Assembly (NCBI GenBank): GCA_007922195.1
Contig: ML682005.1
Coordinates: 32,163,881-32,227,880, forward strand
Source of the DNA: Podocnemis expansa
Taxonomy: Eukaryota; Chordata; Testudines; Podocnemididae
Length of the DNA stretch: 64,000 nt
Direction: 5' to 3'
A program made the translations under genes and the position numbers. Numbering within the stretch: the first letter of the stretch is position 1; each line of letters begins with the position of its first letter. Below the pieces are notes generated by a model that was given only the letters and a program-made list of their open reading frames with translations, did not search any database and was not told where the DNA came from. Shown one piece after another: positions 1 to 11,094 of the stretch.

Positions 1-253
1 TATGATCCCCAAAAGGATGGGACCATAAGATTTTTGGGCTAATTATAGAAAGTTTAATGCTGTCATTTTTTTCAGATGCATGCCATAGGCCAAACATAAA
101 GGACACACTAGACAGGCAGGACAAAGTTTCTGAGCACCCTAAGTACAACAAAGGATGACTGGCAAATTTCCTTAGAAATCCCCATCACTCTCGCTATCCT
201 TGCTCAGAGAGGTGATATTTCTACAGTGACAGAAAAACCCTTCTGTCACTGTA

Positions 254-667
254 GGCTATGGCTGTGTTCACACATAGCTTTTAAATCAAAACAACGAAAG
301 TTGTGTCTGAATGATGTTTCCTTACTTCAAAATGATGAGCCCCCATCATCTCAAAATAATGACCCTTATTTCAAAGCAATAAAATCTAGGCTGAAATAGA
401 AATAGCAGTTATTTCAGAATAGCACGGTTTGGATGTGTTATTTTGAAATAACCATTATTGTGAATTAACACTTTTGCCTTTCTCCTTCCCAGGGTGCCTT
501 CCTTTTTCTATATACTAGGTAGGGCCATGGCCCAGGGAGAGGGCCACGTTGCCAAACCTCCCATGCTGCCCCTCTCCTGATTTGAAATAGCAAGTCCTGT
601 GTTCGATTTAAGTTAATTTGAAATAACGATTTTATTTCAAAATAAGCATTTAGAAGTGAACATAGCC
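254..667. mobile_element. Non-autonomous MITE, TTATTTC-rich
   Basis: The ends form an imperfect inverted repeat: GGCTATG...TGTTCACAC on the left and GTGAACATAGCC on the right. Inside are repeated TTATTTCAAAATAA-like palindromes (about 330-460 and 590-650), a decayed form of the TTATTTCGAAATAA motif in the elements near 34.05, 39.9 and 52.1 kb. No coding capacity. It is probably a DNA-transposon MITE common in this host. A clean target duplication was not found. Confidence 0.6.
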
Positions 668-1184
668 TATGTCTTCACTACAGGGTTATGCCTGTATGAT
701 CCCTTTGTGTAGGTATGGCCTTAGAGGTTTTAATGTTTGCTGCTAAGTTTCTTTCTTAGTCCAAATGCTCCATGTAAGAAATAGTTTTCCTCTTTTTTCT
801 GAATACCATTGTTAGTTTATTTACTGACACTGAATTTTTGCATCAAGATAAAGGACTTCTGTGCTCCAAGACCTATGTCCTGGATTGAGTTGCATAACTC
901 AAGTACCTGACTCTGTGTTGCTCTGCTCCCTGGAGAATTGGAGGAACAAATTCAGCCTGGCTACATGCCCTCTGTGACAGAAGGGTCTGTACAGCAGCAG
1001 ATTTTCTGGCTCAGATTCCACCACACCCATGCTGTGCCACAGCTGACTCTAATATCCAGATGGCAACTGTGAAGCTGAGGCCTGTGCCACACGGCAGTTT
1101 GTACCCTCAAACTAGTCCCTCAGAATCTGTCTGGTCTTCTTTAATGGAATCTCACTTTCATTCTATTTACACAGCCCCCATCAC

Positions 1185-1390
1185 CGTATTATAAGAGAAC
1201 TTCATAAATGTTAATGAGTTTCTCATCACAATTTGGGCAAGAATTATCATTCCCTAGCTTACAGATGATTAGAGACTGAAACCAGAGAGGGTGAGTAACT
1301 TGCCCAAAGACATTCAAGGAATCTGAGGAAGAGCTGGGTTGTGAGCCTTAATTTCCTAAGCCCTAGCCATGCAATAGGGACCAGTGTTTG
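1185..1390 (-). repeat. MIR-like ancient SINE, minus orientation
   Basis: The stretch reading AGAGGGTGAGTAACTTGCCC, followed by a segment like AAGAGCTGGGTTGTGAGCC, is the reverse complement of the MIR core (tgacctTGGGCAAGTcacttaacctct) and its 5' flank. Divergence is high, as expected for an amniote-age SINE. Boundaries are approximate. Confidence 0.65.
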
Positions 1391-3791
1391 TCTCTAAAAC
1401 ACAAAGCTTTGCATAATTTCATAAAGAGATTTGCAGACCTTCTCCAGCCAATCTGACCCTAGTTTTTTAATTCCTTTCATTATTCCTCAGCATTCACTTT
1501 TCCATACAGTTTCCTGTTGTCAGCACACTTTCATAAACTGTAGTTTCAGAATTATATTTTGATTATAAAACAAACCAGAAAATCTCTGAAATAAACATTT
1601 GCTCCTCCAGTGCACGTATGAATAACGTTTGTTATTCCCAGCCTGAGTAAGTTCCTATGGTTCCACTTGGTTGCCTTGCAGCTGATGTTCAATTTAATCA
1701 GACACATTTCCTCTCAGTCCTTGACACCTCACCTTAGACACTGACCTTGAATGCAGAGTAGACAAATGTCTCCTGACAATTGAAGTATATCGTGTCTTCT
1801 GAATGCCCTTATGCAATACTGTTCTCAAACAACTCCAAGAAGTTAGGTCTTTTTCTGTGAACATTTTGCAAGCTTTTAAATCATGCTGAGCTTTTCTACA
1901 TGAATTTAAAGTTATTTTTGTATATTTTACAAAGGATGTATTAAACCAACTGTCTTCCATATTTTTTATGTCTTTAGACCTTTCCTGAATCATAGCATAC
2001 TGCGTGAAATTATCCCTGAAAATTAAAACCTGCACAAAGTGACAAAACTTTCTCCATTGGTGCTGGCACCATTGGGACCACAGAAGCAAGGGAATTCCAC
2101 TACTCAAGACAGGGACAGAGCTCATCCCATTTTCAGCATGTAGCCCTGTTAGAGGCTCCTTGTGTGATTGGGGTGAGCCAGAGAATCACAGGTTATCTGG
2201 ACCTTTCATTCCAGTACAATTCAAAAGAATGGGAAGGTGCTAGGGGTTAGTAGGCCATTCATCCAATCCGCTTTTTCTGTGGTTTGTTTCCTGTCTGCTA
2301 TAGAGACAAAACTGAATGTGATTTCATCTGGTATCATGGATGGGGAATGTTGTTTTGTAGAACAAAGTGCTCCATTCTGTCAAGTGTAGCTTCACACACA
2401 TGCAGCATGCAATGTCACATTGGGAGAGGAGGTGTATAGAGCTGTGAATTCTTCAAAATGCCATCCTCTTTGCACCACGTCCTCTCTCACATTATGTATG
2501 TAACATCCCAAAGACTCATACCATTCCTGGAAGTATCAGACTGTCTCATATTCTGAGTATTCAGCAGTGGCAGTCATAGCCAGGAATGGGAATAGTACAA
2601 CAGTGCAAAACTGAAGTCTAGTGTGAAACTCAGTCATAGCAGTTATGTTACTGTATGAAGTAGAAGATTTGAGACTGGCTAGAAATCACTGTACACATAA
2701 TTGTTTTTGCAAGCCCATCTGTCATTTCTGTTATCTCCTTCTCATGCTTTCCTCTTCCCCCTCTATCTTCAGATTTTGCATCACTGTATTATCTAAGCAC
2801 TGAACAATGGGATCTTGTTTTCTTGATCTTGATTTCTAATGGATTATATCTCTACTGAAGATATTTCTGTGCCCAGTACAGCAAGTTCTTTACAGTGATT
2901 TTTAACTGCACCTGTGAAGTTATTTGTGCTAACTGTTAAAGAACTTTCACTAAACTGGGAGTTTCACACATGGGACTTTGGTCATAATATACCATTTACA
3001 GGGCTAACACGCATTAGTATGATTAATGAGAAATGGAATTTCTGAGAAGAGGTTGGATGGCTAGGAGATTGAGTGAATCAACTAGGGAAGCACTAATGGG
3101 TCAAAATTAAATGGACTGAGACCTAATGATGTTAGGGACAATAAGTTTACTTATAGGCACACAGGGCTGCAAATTTTACCGTACATAGGCTTGTTCCCTG
3201 GTCACATCAATTCCTTAACTAAATCCTTCTCTTTTTGCCCCTACACTTTTAGCTTGTTTTGTATCAATTCATATGCTCATTTACAACTTCTTCCTCCACT
3301 GAGCTGTCAAAAAATCTGTGCAACAAACACTGAAAATGTAGTCTGATCCATTGACTTACACACACAATTGCACCAAGCCATTAGTTTTTTATTAATTTTT
3401 GAAGGCACTTTTCCTAATAGGCCCTTATACACATGGATAAGTTTCCAACAGATCGCTTACAGCATAAGTGCTCCTAATGCCCTGTCTTGAAATGTTATAA
3501 AATTCATAGCTTTTGTCTTTTTATCACTTTCCTTCTTCTTCTTTCATATAGCTTGGGTAGGGAGCAATGATTATAAATTTATACCTTGATTTGAAAGCTA
3601 GCACATTGCCATAAAGGTTAACTGGTGAATGTTTTTCAGGCCTCCCAGCAAATGAATGAAGGGGACAATCAGATAGGGTGTGCTGCATCATTTGTGGCTG
3701 GTGACTGCAGTCACCTATAAGTTTTTGCCTCATTTTTCATTTAAAGAGGGTTTGTCCACATCTTCCATAAGAATTCCTGATGTGATTCAGT

Positions 3792-3841
3792 CTGCACCTG
3801 TTTGTGTGTGGGTGGGTGGGTGCGTGGGTGGGTGTGTGTCT
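3792..3841. repeat. GT/GGTG simple repeat
   Basis: Imperfect (GTGG)n/(GT)n low-complexity run, TGTGTGTGGGTGGGTGGGTG and onward. Likely polymorphic; no other function seen. Confidence 0.85.
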
Positions 3842-4585
3842 AATATGCTTGAGGATAAATAACAATTTGATTTAAAATACCCTCTCTCTATGGGCTGTTT
3901 TCATCAATGTGAGTAAATGATACTTTATATCATTTAATAATTTTTCAATTTTTGTTTGTTTCCTTGCCTATTCTAGTACACTATCCAGGCATATTTTTTA
4001 TAAGTGTTGTCTTCTCTTTGACCTTCTACCCACTGTATTATAAAGTTTATACTGTGGAGTAACAGCACATCTAGTAACAACTTTGGAAGAACCTTCACAA
4101 TATACTATGTAGAACTAAATTTTATAATAGTTATGCAACAGGGGTAGTCAAAAATATTTGTATGAATTGTGCCTTGGTTGGCAAATGAGTGCACAAATTA
4201 AAAAAAAAAAAAAAAAGTCCACCTAACCAGACTTTTATATGCCATTAACAGGTATGCAGAAACAGTTGTGGGTTGTCTTCATATGCAAAAATAGGTTTTT
4301 GTATGTGCAACAATTGCACAGATGTTTTTGCCAGTATACATGTTGTTCTTTGTGTTCAAAATTTGATACCCTGTATGTTGAAGGGCTGAAGTTATGTCAG
4401 TGTGATTCTCCCTGTAGTAAGGAGATAACTAAAGATACCTGTCTGAATTGGAAGGTCAGGAGTTTCACACTTATCGGGAGAATGACCTCTCACAAGGTTG
4501 AAGTATTTCAATTTATTTCTGAAGATCATTGATAAGCTTTCAGCGAGCTGTGTTTCTAGAATTACTGTATGTAAAACGTCTGGAG

Positions 4586-4655
4586 CCAGATCCTCTGCTG
4601 ATGTAAATTGATATGGGTTCATTAACTTCACTTACATCTAGAGAAGATCTGCCTC
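4586..4655. repeat. Short palindromic reptile repeat
   Basis: GCCAGATCCTCTGCTGATGT at the left and ACATCTAGAGAAGATCTGCC at the right are near inverted repeats around a central segment with AACTTCACTTACATC. It resembles the small dispersed element of birds and reptiles whose centre reads like TCCATTGACTTCAATGG. Similar pieces lie near 35100-35165 and 51295-51370. The class assignment is from memory. Confidence 0.4.
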
Positions 4656-4763
4656 ACAATTTCTGAAATTTCTGTAGCCAGATAAGTTGGTTTTATATTA
4701 TTTTTTTCAAATTAATTCTCATTTTCACCAGATTTCCCTCTTGATTTGCTTTTTCCTTCCTAG

Positions 4764-4953
4764 AGCGATTCAACGTGTATCTTATGCCTACACCAAATTT
4801 AGATATTTATGGGGAATGTACAATGCAGATCACACATGAAAACATCTATCTCTGGGATATCCATAATGCCAAGGTCAAGCTGGTCATGTGGCCTCTGAGT
4901 TCTTTGAGGAGATATGGACGTGACTCAACATGGTTCACATTTGAGTCTGGAAG
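4764..4953 (+). CDS. DOK6: DOK6 internal exon, first half of PTB domain
   Basis: Internal exon of docking protein 6, an adaptor that binds phosphotyrosine on receptor tyrosine kinases such as RET and works at the inner face of the plasma membrane. The 190-bp exon follows a pyrimidine-rich tract and a TAG acceptor (4761-4763) and ends at a GTAAGA donor (4954). It enters in phase 1 (the first base of a Glu codon lies in the previous exon) and leaves in phase 2. The translation runs from [13 protein letters not shown] to FTFESG and corresponds to about residues 137-200 of human DOK6 by my count from memory. It includes the LRRYGRD motif (4904-4924), whose first Arg (4907-4909) is the family's phosphotyrosine contact. 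DOK5, the closest paralogue, differs here (for example CALQITYEYICLW instead of [13 protein letters not shown]), so DOK6 is preferred. No break or substitution is visible. Confidence 0.96.
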
Positions 4954-5966
4954 GTAAGAGCTAAGGAAGTGTGGAAACACGGAAGAAAATGCATATCACT
5001 CCATTATTCAGTTACTGGAGGTGGGGGCTATTGTTACCATGGAAGATCTGGCTGATACTAACAGTTACCTGCCTACGCCTAGATTTTGAAGATAAAATTG
5101 TGCTGTTGAAGGGAGGATACACTGACATGTCGAGAGAGCATGCGATTCTTAGGAAGTAGATCCTCTAAGAGAGGTTATTCCATTTCTCTTGAGTGAATAG
5201 GAAAGAGTAAATGTACTGCTCATGCTGCCTCCTTTTTTTGTGTGTGTTACTTATCAAAATGTTTAATATTCAAAGGATTGTATCATGCTTAATATTTAAA
5301 AGCATTGGAAAAAGTATAAATGCTGACCTTCTGTTTGCGTCCAGCTTCTTTCCATTTATATCATTGCTAGGGCCATGTTTCAGATGTGTTCTCAGATCTG
5401 AATATTAGAGGTATGGCTATGGTAATGGAAGGTAACAGGATATGTGTTTGTGTGATACAGAAAAATAAAAAACTGGTAAACGTCAAGGTTTCTTCTTCCT
5501 GTAAGATCAAAAAAAATAATATTTGACAATAAATGTTGTACTTTTCAGAGTTTGTTCAGAAATGAATGATGTTCTCCTAGTTTAACTTGTAACTGGAGTA
5601 GAACAATAGAGTACTAAATCCTCGTTATAATTTGTCATTACCATTTCAATTCCTGGCTCAGTTTTAAACTTAGGCACAGAATTGCCCCTGTTTGCATCTC
5701 TTTACCTTTTGCTGCCTTCTTAATGTTGCAACCATCTGCTTTTCTTTCCTTGTTGCTTTCTTGGGTTTCCCATTCTCCACTCCTCCCCTTCCCTGCTATC
5801 CCATATTATCCCATTGTCCCTTCTTTGCCTACTCTTTAGGTACTTTTAAATGTGTTGTATGTACATATTAACAACATTAACTAATAGTATTAACAGTGCT
5901 GCATTGGCTAATTGTAAATAAGTATGCATAGTTTAAACACATCCTAGATTCTGTGGCAGGTAGAGC

Positions 5967-6242
5967 GGGTCTACATGATGCAGCAAAGTGCATTAGAAGA
6001 ACATCATTTATTAAGTACTCTAATGTGTTGTGCTCCAACAGCCCTTTGTAGTCCCTGCTGACGTGCACTAAAGGGTACCTAGTGTGCATTAGAGGAGTCC
6101 TGCTGTAAATAGGATATTAACACAAACTAGGAGTCTTTCAGAGAGCACCTGTAGGGTCTACACAGAGCAGAGTACGACACATTAAAGTACTTTATAAATC
6201 ACATCCCTCTAATGCAGTTTGTCACGCCATGTAGACAAGCCC
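5967..6242. mobile_element. MITE with GGGTCTACATG terminal repeats
   Basis: Left end GGGTCTACATG (5967-5977) pairs with right end CATGTAGACAAGCCC (6228-6242). The interior has repeated GTGCATTAGA/CTCTAATG motifs in both orientations, so it is partly self-complementary. About 276 bp, no coding capacity. The TCTACATG ends relate it to the 'gtagacatagcc' MITE group elsewhere in the window. Confidence 0.65.
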
Positions 6243-6749
6243 TGAATTCTTTTTCACAATTTCCTTTTGATGATAGTAACATCCTTATAGCTGTGTGCAT
6301 AGGGATTGATTTCTACAGAGGTTTTAAAGGATACTATTTCATTTCCTTAACATCTTTGCCCTTAAAAAACTTAATAGGATAATCCAAAAAAATTAATGGA
6401 AAATTTGCAGTGGCTGATCAATGATTCATTCATACTTCCAGTAGACCAATCAGTGTGAAATAATTCACATGTAGATTTATGGGGAAATTTTTCTGCTCCA
6501 GAGCTAATGGACATAGTAGCAAGAGCATTCTCAGCTGAAATGGGTTACAAAAACCACTTACCTCTCCCTTGAAGTGTGATATGGCTCTAATTAAAGACAT
6601 TGGAAAGATTCTTTATTGACCTCAGTGAGACATTAATTGAGACTTAAAGAAAAGTCCTGCAACGAGAGAAAAAAAATCATGACATTTTCTATTGAAAAAT
6701 GGTGTTTTGTTGAAGCTGGAGTATTTTGCTAAAGCATATGAGTCTAGAT

Positions 6750-6941
6750 CAGGAGTCTCAAACATGTGGCCCCTAAAGCTATTTCCTGCGGCCCGCAATG
6801 ACATGATCGTTACTGATATTTGCAATATCATTGTATGGAAAGGTTTCAGAGCTGCAGCCCTCGGGCTACCATACTAACCCTCATGCAGCCCTCTACTAGT
6901 CCTCATGCGGCCCTCGTGGTGATTTGAGTTTCAGACCCCTG
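6750..6941. mobile_element. hAT-type MITE with perfect 8-bp target duplication
   Basis: The terminal inverted repeat CAGGAGTCTCAAAC (6750-6763) pairs with GTTTCAGACCCCTG at the right end (6928-6941). Both sides carry the identical octamer GTCTAGAT (6742-6749 and 6942-6949), the 8-bp target duplication expected of hAT transposases. The 192-bp interior is rich in CGGCCC/CGGCCCTC. Non-autonomous and untranslated. Confidence 0.88.
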
Positions 6942-6949
6942 GTCTAGAT

Positions 6950-7958
6950 GAACATTTTGACAGGAAATTTACTTTGGTCCTGGATGGAGTTTGAGAGAGA
7001 AGGAAATCTAGCCTTGACTAGTTAATTTTCCAGTGTTTCTTGACACTTACCGGCAGTATGGGAAACCCAGATTCTAGTTTTTATTTCCATATCCCCAGTG
7101 AGTGCCTTAAACACTGAGCTATGGGGTACTCTGAGGTTAGTCTGTCTTTTCATGACATAAATGAACTTTTCAGAAGGTCTTATTTTTGTTCCATATCAGA
7201 CAAAGAATAATTTTAAATCTTTGTTTTTCATGAAACAGAACTGTTGCTAGCCAGTCCTCACTGTGTTCCCAGCTAGTCAGTAATTGCCTCCCTCCAATGA
7301 AAATATGCATCCAAGTAAAAAAATAACTTCATAACCACATGGTGAGTCTATAAATTAGATGATGATGCATACAATATTAGTATTTTCACCCTTACAATTT
7401 GCAGTGCTTCTAGCCAGATTCCTTTCCTTTGTTCTGGTATTGTGAGTTAGGTCTACCTTATCTATTACACTTCATTTCATTTGATCTGATCCTTCCCTTG
7501 GTTCTTTAGGAGTGCTTTATGTAATTATCTGTTTTGGAAATGTTTGTATATAGATTAGCACTGGCCCTGAAAGTATGGAGGTAACATGTGACTACAGAAA
7601 ATGCAGTATTTTAGTATCATAAGACTGTGAAACGCAACACTAGTGCTCTTTTCTAAACCTGTCCTTGGCTTTATTCTATGATTCTCCCATCAGTATTTCT
7701 TTGAAAATCATTATTGCCTGGTTCTTTGATCTATTCATCTCCTAATGCGACAAAATCCTGATGGATGATCCTTGTTAAAAGTAAAGCACCTGAGCTGTGC
7801 CTTAAAGGTTGGTCACAGATCTTCACCTGACTGTTGTAAATACACATTAAATACAGATAACTCTTTTATGGGAGATACTTACAAAAATTTTTAAAATATT
7901 TGATTTGAAGATTAGCAGCTGTGTAAGTGATGTGAACATGATTAATTCGTATTACTAT
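6950..7958. other. Plain intronic sequence
   Basis: Between a MITE and the ERV. AT-rich, with no repeat, ORF or RNA structure that I recognise. The final bases CTAT (7955-7958) are the left copy of the ERV target duplication. Confidence 0.6.
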
Positions 7959-8370
7959 TGTGGAGGAAATTTAAAGGGTGTTCAGTCACCGGAGGCCACA
8001 CTTAGTAGAAGAGAAAAAGTTCACTAGAAAACTATATGCAGCTGTGGACCCTGGGACTAAAACAAGGCTCAGGAGCCCCTAACAAAGGGTGGAGTTACCT
8101 TATATAGGTAGTATATTATCATAATACATTCATGCATACATCACATAGTGTGACTTGGGTTTTCTCTAATCCTGCAATGATTGTACCATCTTCCCATGAT
8201 AGGAAGATGCTCTACTTTCCTTATTTGGGGGTCTGCTACCTGGCTATTTTCCTAAGTTTCAGTTTCTGCCTTTGTCTCTTTCTTATGCTAATTCACCCCA
8301 CTCTCCGGCCCAGCAAAGCATGTGACTCCTTGCTCTAGCTGAAATGGAGTCTGCTGGATACAAAATGGTA
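7959..8370 (-). repeat. 3' LTR of the ERV, U3 start missing
   Basis: 412 bp direct repeat of the right LTR. Similarity stops at about 8370 (…TACAAAATGG), where the sequence changes to internal coding sequence from the start of protease. The first ~34 bp of U3 are therefore deleted together with the internal region. A TATA-like box lies near 8098-8107 (minus strand). A run in the right LTR is shorter by about 8 bp (near 8276-8287 here). Confidence 0.87.
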
Positions 8371-8486
8371 TCTACGAGCAGAGGCAGCTGCGTGCTGGAA
8401 ACAGTGGACTCTAGAAAGGGCCCATCCTGATTTATAGGTAGAGAGACCGCTGTAATGGGGCTTTCATTTGCAGTATAATGGAGCAC
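8371..8486 (-). pseudogene. Start of retroviral protease, cut at the active site
   Basis: The minus-strand frame ends ...QLPLLVDT and then runs straight into LTR sequence. L-(L/V)-D-T is the beginning of the retroviral aspartyl protease active site (D-T-G), so the deletion falls right at or after the catalytic motif. About 35 residues remain. Nothing of reverse transcriptase, RNase H, integrase or envelope follows. Confidence 0.6.
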
Positions 8487-8559
8487 ATTGGAACAGCCTT
8501 TATCTGAGTCTAGTCAGGAATCAAAGAGGCTTGGGCTTAAATGATTGGAGGAGTCTTGG

Positions 8560-10349
8560 AGCTAGTCCTGAGGCAGGAGTAGGGGATGCATGGCCCTTAG
8601 AGGAATCGGTTGTCATGGTGGGCAGTGCCACCTGCTGCCGGGCCATGCACGGGGGCCAGAGGCATTGAATGTCTTTTGGATCGCTTGGGACATTCGTTTT
8701 TCCAGTGCCCCTCTTGTTTATAGTAGTGGCAAGTATTTCGTCCCAAAGTCCCAGATTGATTGCAAGGGGGTAGTTGCTGGAACCTATGAGGTGGCGCCCC
8801 CCCCCCTTGATTTTACCTCCATTTGCTGGATTTGAAGTACGCAGAGACAATCTGCTTGCTCCTGCCGTTTCAGCTGCCGGTCTTCTTTCTCTGTTACAAT
8901 TTGATCCCAGATTTCAGCACACGACTCCTGAACACTGTCAGAGTTTTGAGGTCTCCAGTCCAAAACCACATCCTCCAGTCGTTGACGGACCACTGGTAAC
9001 AGTCCTTGGACATAAGTCCCAACTACCAGAGCTCGGGTACCCTTAGCAGCTGGGTCAATCCCAGAGAACCGACAGTAATCGGGCTTTGTAATCAGCCAAG
9101 TGCTCATCTTTACTCTTTTTAACTGCCTGCACTTTTCACCAGTCATGTTGTGGGGGCGCTAATTCTGTTATAGATTCTAGTAACCTGTTTCTGTAGGTGA
9201 CTAGTTGAGTACGCTGATCTTGGGTATCATGACCAGAGTCCTCTAGGGGCCAGCCATTCTGATTACCTCCCTCCCCGGTCTTAGCAAGGAGTGAAACCTT
9301 TTGTTCTTCTGACAGAATGCCAGACAGGAGCAGCTCTACATCTCCCCGGGTAGGGTTGTAAACTGCAAATAGCTGCGACAGCTTCTGTCTGAATTCTCCT
9401 GGTGCATCCTGCAGTTTGGGGAATGTGTTAGACCAGATCATTACATCTGCTGGAGTCCAGGGCACATGAACTATACTGCTGTTGCCTCCACTTGGGTTCG
9501 GGTAAACTCACAGTGGGGCAAGTGTCAGTGTTTTGGGCTGGTCCTTTTTTCCAAAATCTGGGAAATTTTTTGGTTTACAGGAAAATGGTGAAGGGTCGAC
9601 ATGTCCTGCCAATTTTGGCACTGGACTGAATAGATTCCATCCTTTGTGGAGCTGTACCTGATGGACTCCCAATGCTTTAGAAGGTTGGGATGCATGCATC
9701 TCCGGAGTTGAGAAAGAGGGTCCCCCAGGAGTTTCTTGTCTTGGGGTGGGCCATTGTCAGGCAAAGTGGCACCCCCTGTAGCACTGGTTGAGGAAGGCTC
9801 ACCCAGCTGGGGTGGGTCTTCAGATGGGGTTTTGGGAACCTCAACTGGCCAGGGTGGGCCCCTGGACGAGCCAGATCCCTCTCCCCTCTGAGACTGAGGC
9901 AAGGGCGGTGGTGCGGGGTGCCAGTTATCTAACAGATCATCTGGAGGGCTAGTAAAAATCTGAGATGGGACTACAGATGGAAAGGTGGCCGCCACAAGTG
10001 GCGGCACAGAAGGGGAAGCCAAGGTGGACCCAGTTATAGGGAATGCCAAGGGTGTTCCCTTTTCCTGCTCTCTTCTTATAGGGCCCCGTTCCTGTCTTTC
10101 CTTTGCCTTGTCATCCCACAAATACCAAACCTTCATCTGTCAGGGATGGTTGTCCTCAAGATTATGATGCAAATTCATCAGAATCACCAGGTCAAAACTA
10201 CTCTCCAGCGCAAATTGCAATGAGGGATCATCCCAGGTGTAAAAGTTCCATCTAGTAACATATCTGAGTGCATGCTTCCCATACTTCCTATGCATAATAG
10301 CTGCCGGAGTGTCCGCAGAGAGACACTTAGACTGACCACTTCCTCCCAT
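8560..10349 (-). pseudogene. Decayed retroviral gag (matrix, capsid, nucleocapsid)
   Basis: Gag-like reading frame of the ERV. The likely start is an ATG at 10349-10347 followed by GGSGQSK, an N-terminal glycine suited to myristoylation. A matrix-like part is cut by a TGA at 10140-10142. A proline-rich linker (about 10120-9700) resembles gammaretroviral p12. The frame is lost near 9525-9470. The capsid follows (9465-9136), with WTPADVMIWSNTFP and a downstream YNPTRGD segment that align with the p30 family of murine-leukaemia-type viruses. More capsid lies at 9146-8784. A nucleocapsid zinc knuckle near 8740-8670 reads with the right spacing and a GHW core, but its second Cys is a Tyr. Several stops and frameshifts mean no Gag can be made. 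In an intact virus, Gag assembles the particle. Confidence 0.8.
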
Positions 10350-10637
10350 ACTGACAGGCCCAAAGTGATGAACTGCTCTAAAAAGACAGGCAGGGAAAGG
10401 GAAACAGGGCTCACCAGAGCCAAACAAGGCAGGGCGTCCTCTGCAGGGTAACACGAGGGTAGAGAGACACAGGGAAGGAAGGGTAAACCAGGCTTACCAG
10501 ACTGGCCTGAAGCTAAACCTGAATCGAAACCACAAGGAAGCCAGACCCTCGAGGAAATCCTGAAACTTAGTCTCTGGTGCTAAGTAGATGGTGGTGCTTA
10601 CCACGGGCTCCACCCCAGGCTAGCCCATGTTCTGCTG

Positions 10638-10655
10638 ATCCCACTTCTGACACCA
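10638..10655 (-). promoter_or_regulatory. Primer binding site, tRNA-Leu type
   Basis: On the minus strand the 18 nt TGGTGTCAGAAGTGGGAT lie three bases (AGC) inside the 5' LTR. They are the exact complement of the 3' end of tRNA-Leu(CAA), whose acceptor arm ends ATCCCACTTCTGACACCA. This fixes the direction of the element and its reverse-transcription primer. Confidence 0.85.
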
Positions 10656-10658
10656 GCT

Positions 10659-11094
10659 TGTGGAGGAAGTTTAAAGGGTGTTCAGTCAGCGGAGGCCACA
10701 CTTAGTAGAAGAGAAAAAGTTCATTAGAAAACTATATGCAGCTGTGGACCCTGGGACCAAAACAAGGCCCAGGAGCCCCTGACAAAGGGTGGAGTTACCT
10801 TATATAGGTTGTATATTATCATAATACATTCATGCATACATCACATAGCGTGACTTGGCTTTTCTCCAATCCTGCAATGATTGTACCATCTTCCCATGAT
10901 AGGAAGATGCTCTACTTTCCTTATTTGGGGGTCTGCTACCTGGCTGTTTTCCTAAGTTTCAATTTCTGCCTTTCTAATGCTAATTCACCCCACTTTCCGG
11001 CCCAGCGAAGTATGTGACTCCTTGCTCTAGCTGAAATGGAGTCTGCTGGTTACAAAATGGAGAAAGCCAGTTGTTATACTTAGTTTCTTCCACA
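10659..11094 (-). repeat. 5' LTR of the ERV
   Basis: 436 bp, TG...CA bounded, about 96% identical to 7959-8370. On the minus strand it starts TGTGGAAGAAACTAAG and ends CTTCCTCCACA. A TATA-like box (CTATATAAGG, near 10800-10808) could be the promoter. The outer ~34 bp (about 11061-11094) have no partner in the other LTR. Confidence 0.88.

Larger units (their letters stand above)
1..4763 (+). other. DOK6 intron, 3' part
   Basis: Intron upstream of the first DOK6 exon; its 5' end is outside the window. It holds a TTATTTC-rich MITE (254-667), a MIR-like SINE (about 1185-1390), a GT-rich stretch (3792-3841), an A17 tract near 4200, and a short inverted reptile repeat (about 4586-4655). I see nothing recognisable in 668-1184 or 1391-3790. 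Short open frames such as 1694-2125 (-) show no domain, no splice support and no resemblance to a protein I know. Confidence 0.85.
7959..11094 (-). mobile_element. Endogenous retrovirus (class I, gamma-like), minus strand, internally deleted
   Basis: A provirus read on the minus strand: 5' LTR (10659-11094), tRNA-Leu primer binding site (10638-10655), a decayed gag (about 10349-8560), the very start of protease, then the 3' LTR (7959-8370). The outer ends are TG...CA and the flanks share CTAT (7955-7958 and 11095-11098), a 4-bp duplication typical of gammaretrovirus-like integration. The rest of pol and all of env are missing. By eye the LTRs differ at about 16 of roughly 410 positions plus one small indel, near 4%, so it is an old fixed insertion. 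It could not replicate by itself. Confidence 0.9.

Noticed and set aside
1694..2125. 143-codon minus frame
   Set aside because: No recognisable motif, no splice context, in AT-rich intron; length is within chance for a 64-kb window.
4199..4216. Poly-A tract as the tail of a processed pseudogene
   Set aside because: No gene-like sequence or direct repeats flank it.
8468..8835. Plus-strand frames over the ERV
   Set aside because: Antisense to decayed gag; the LTR/PBS order fixes the element on the minus strand.
9525..10136. 203-codon minus frame as a host gene
   Set aside because: It lies between the LTRs in frame with the ERV gag and is its proline-rich middle part.
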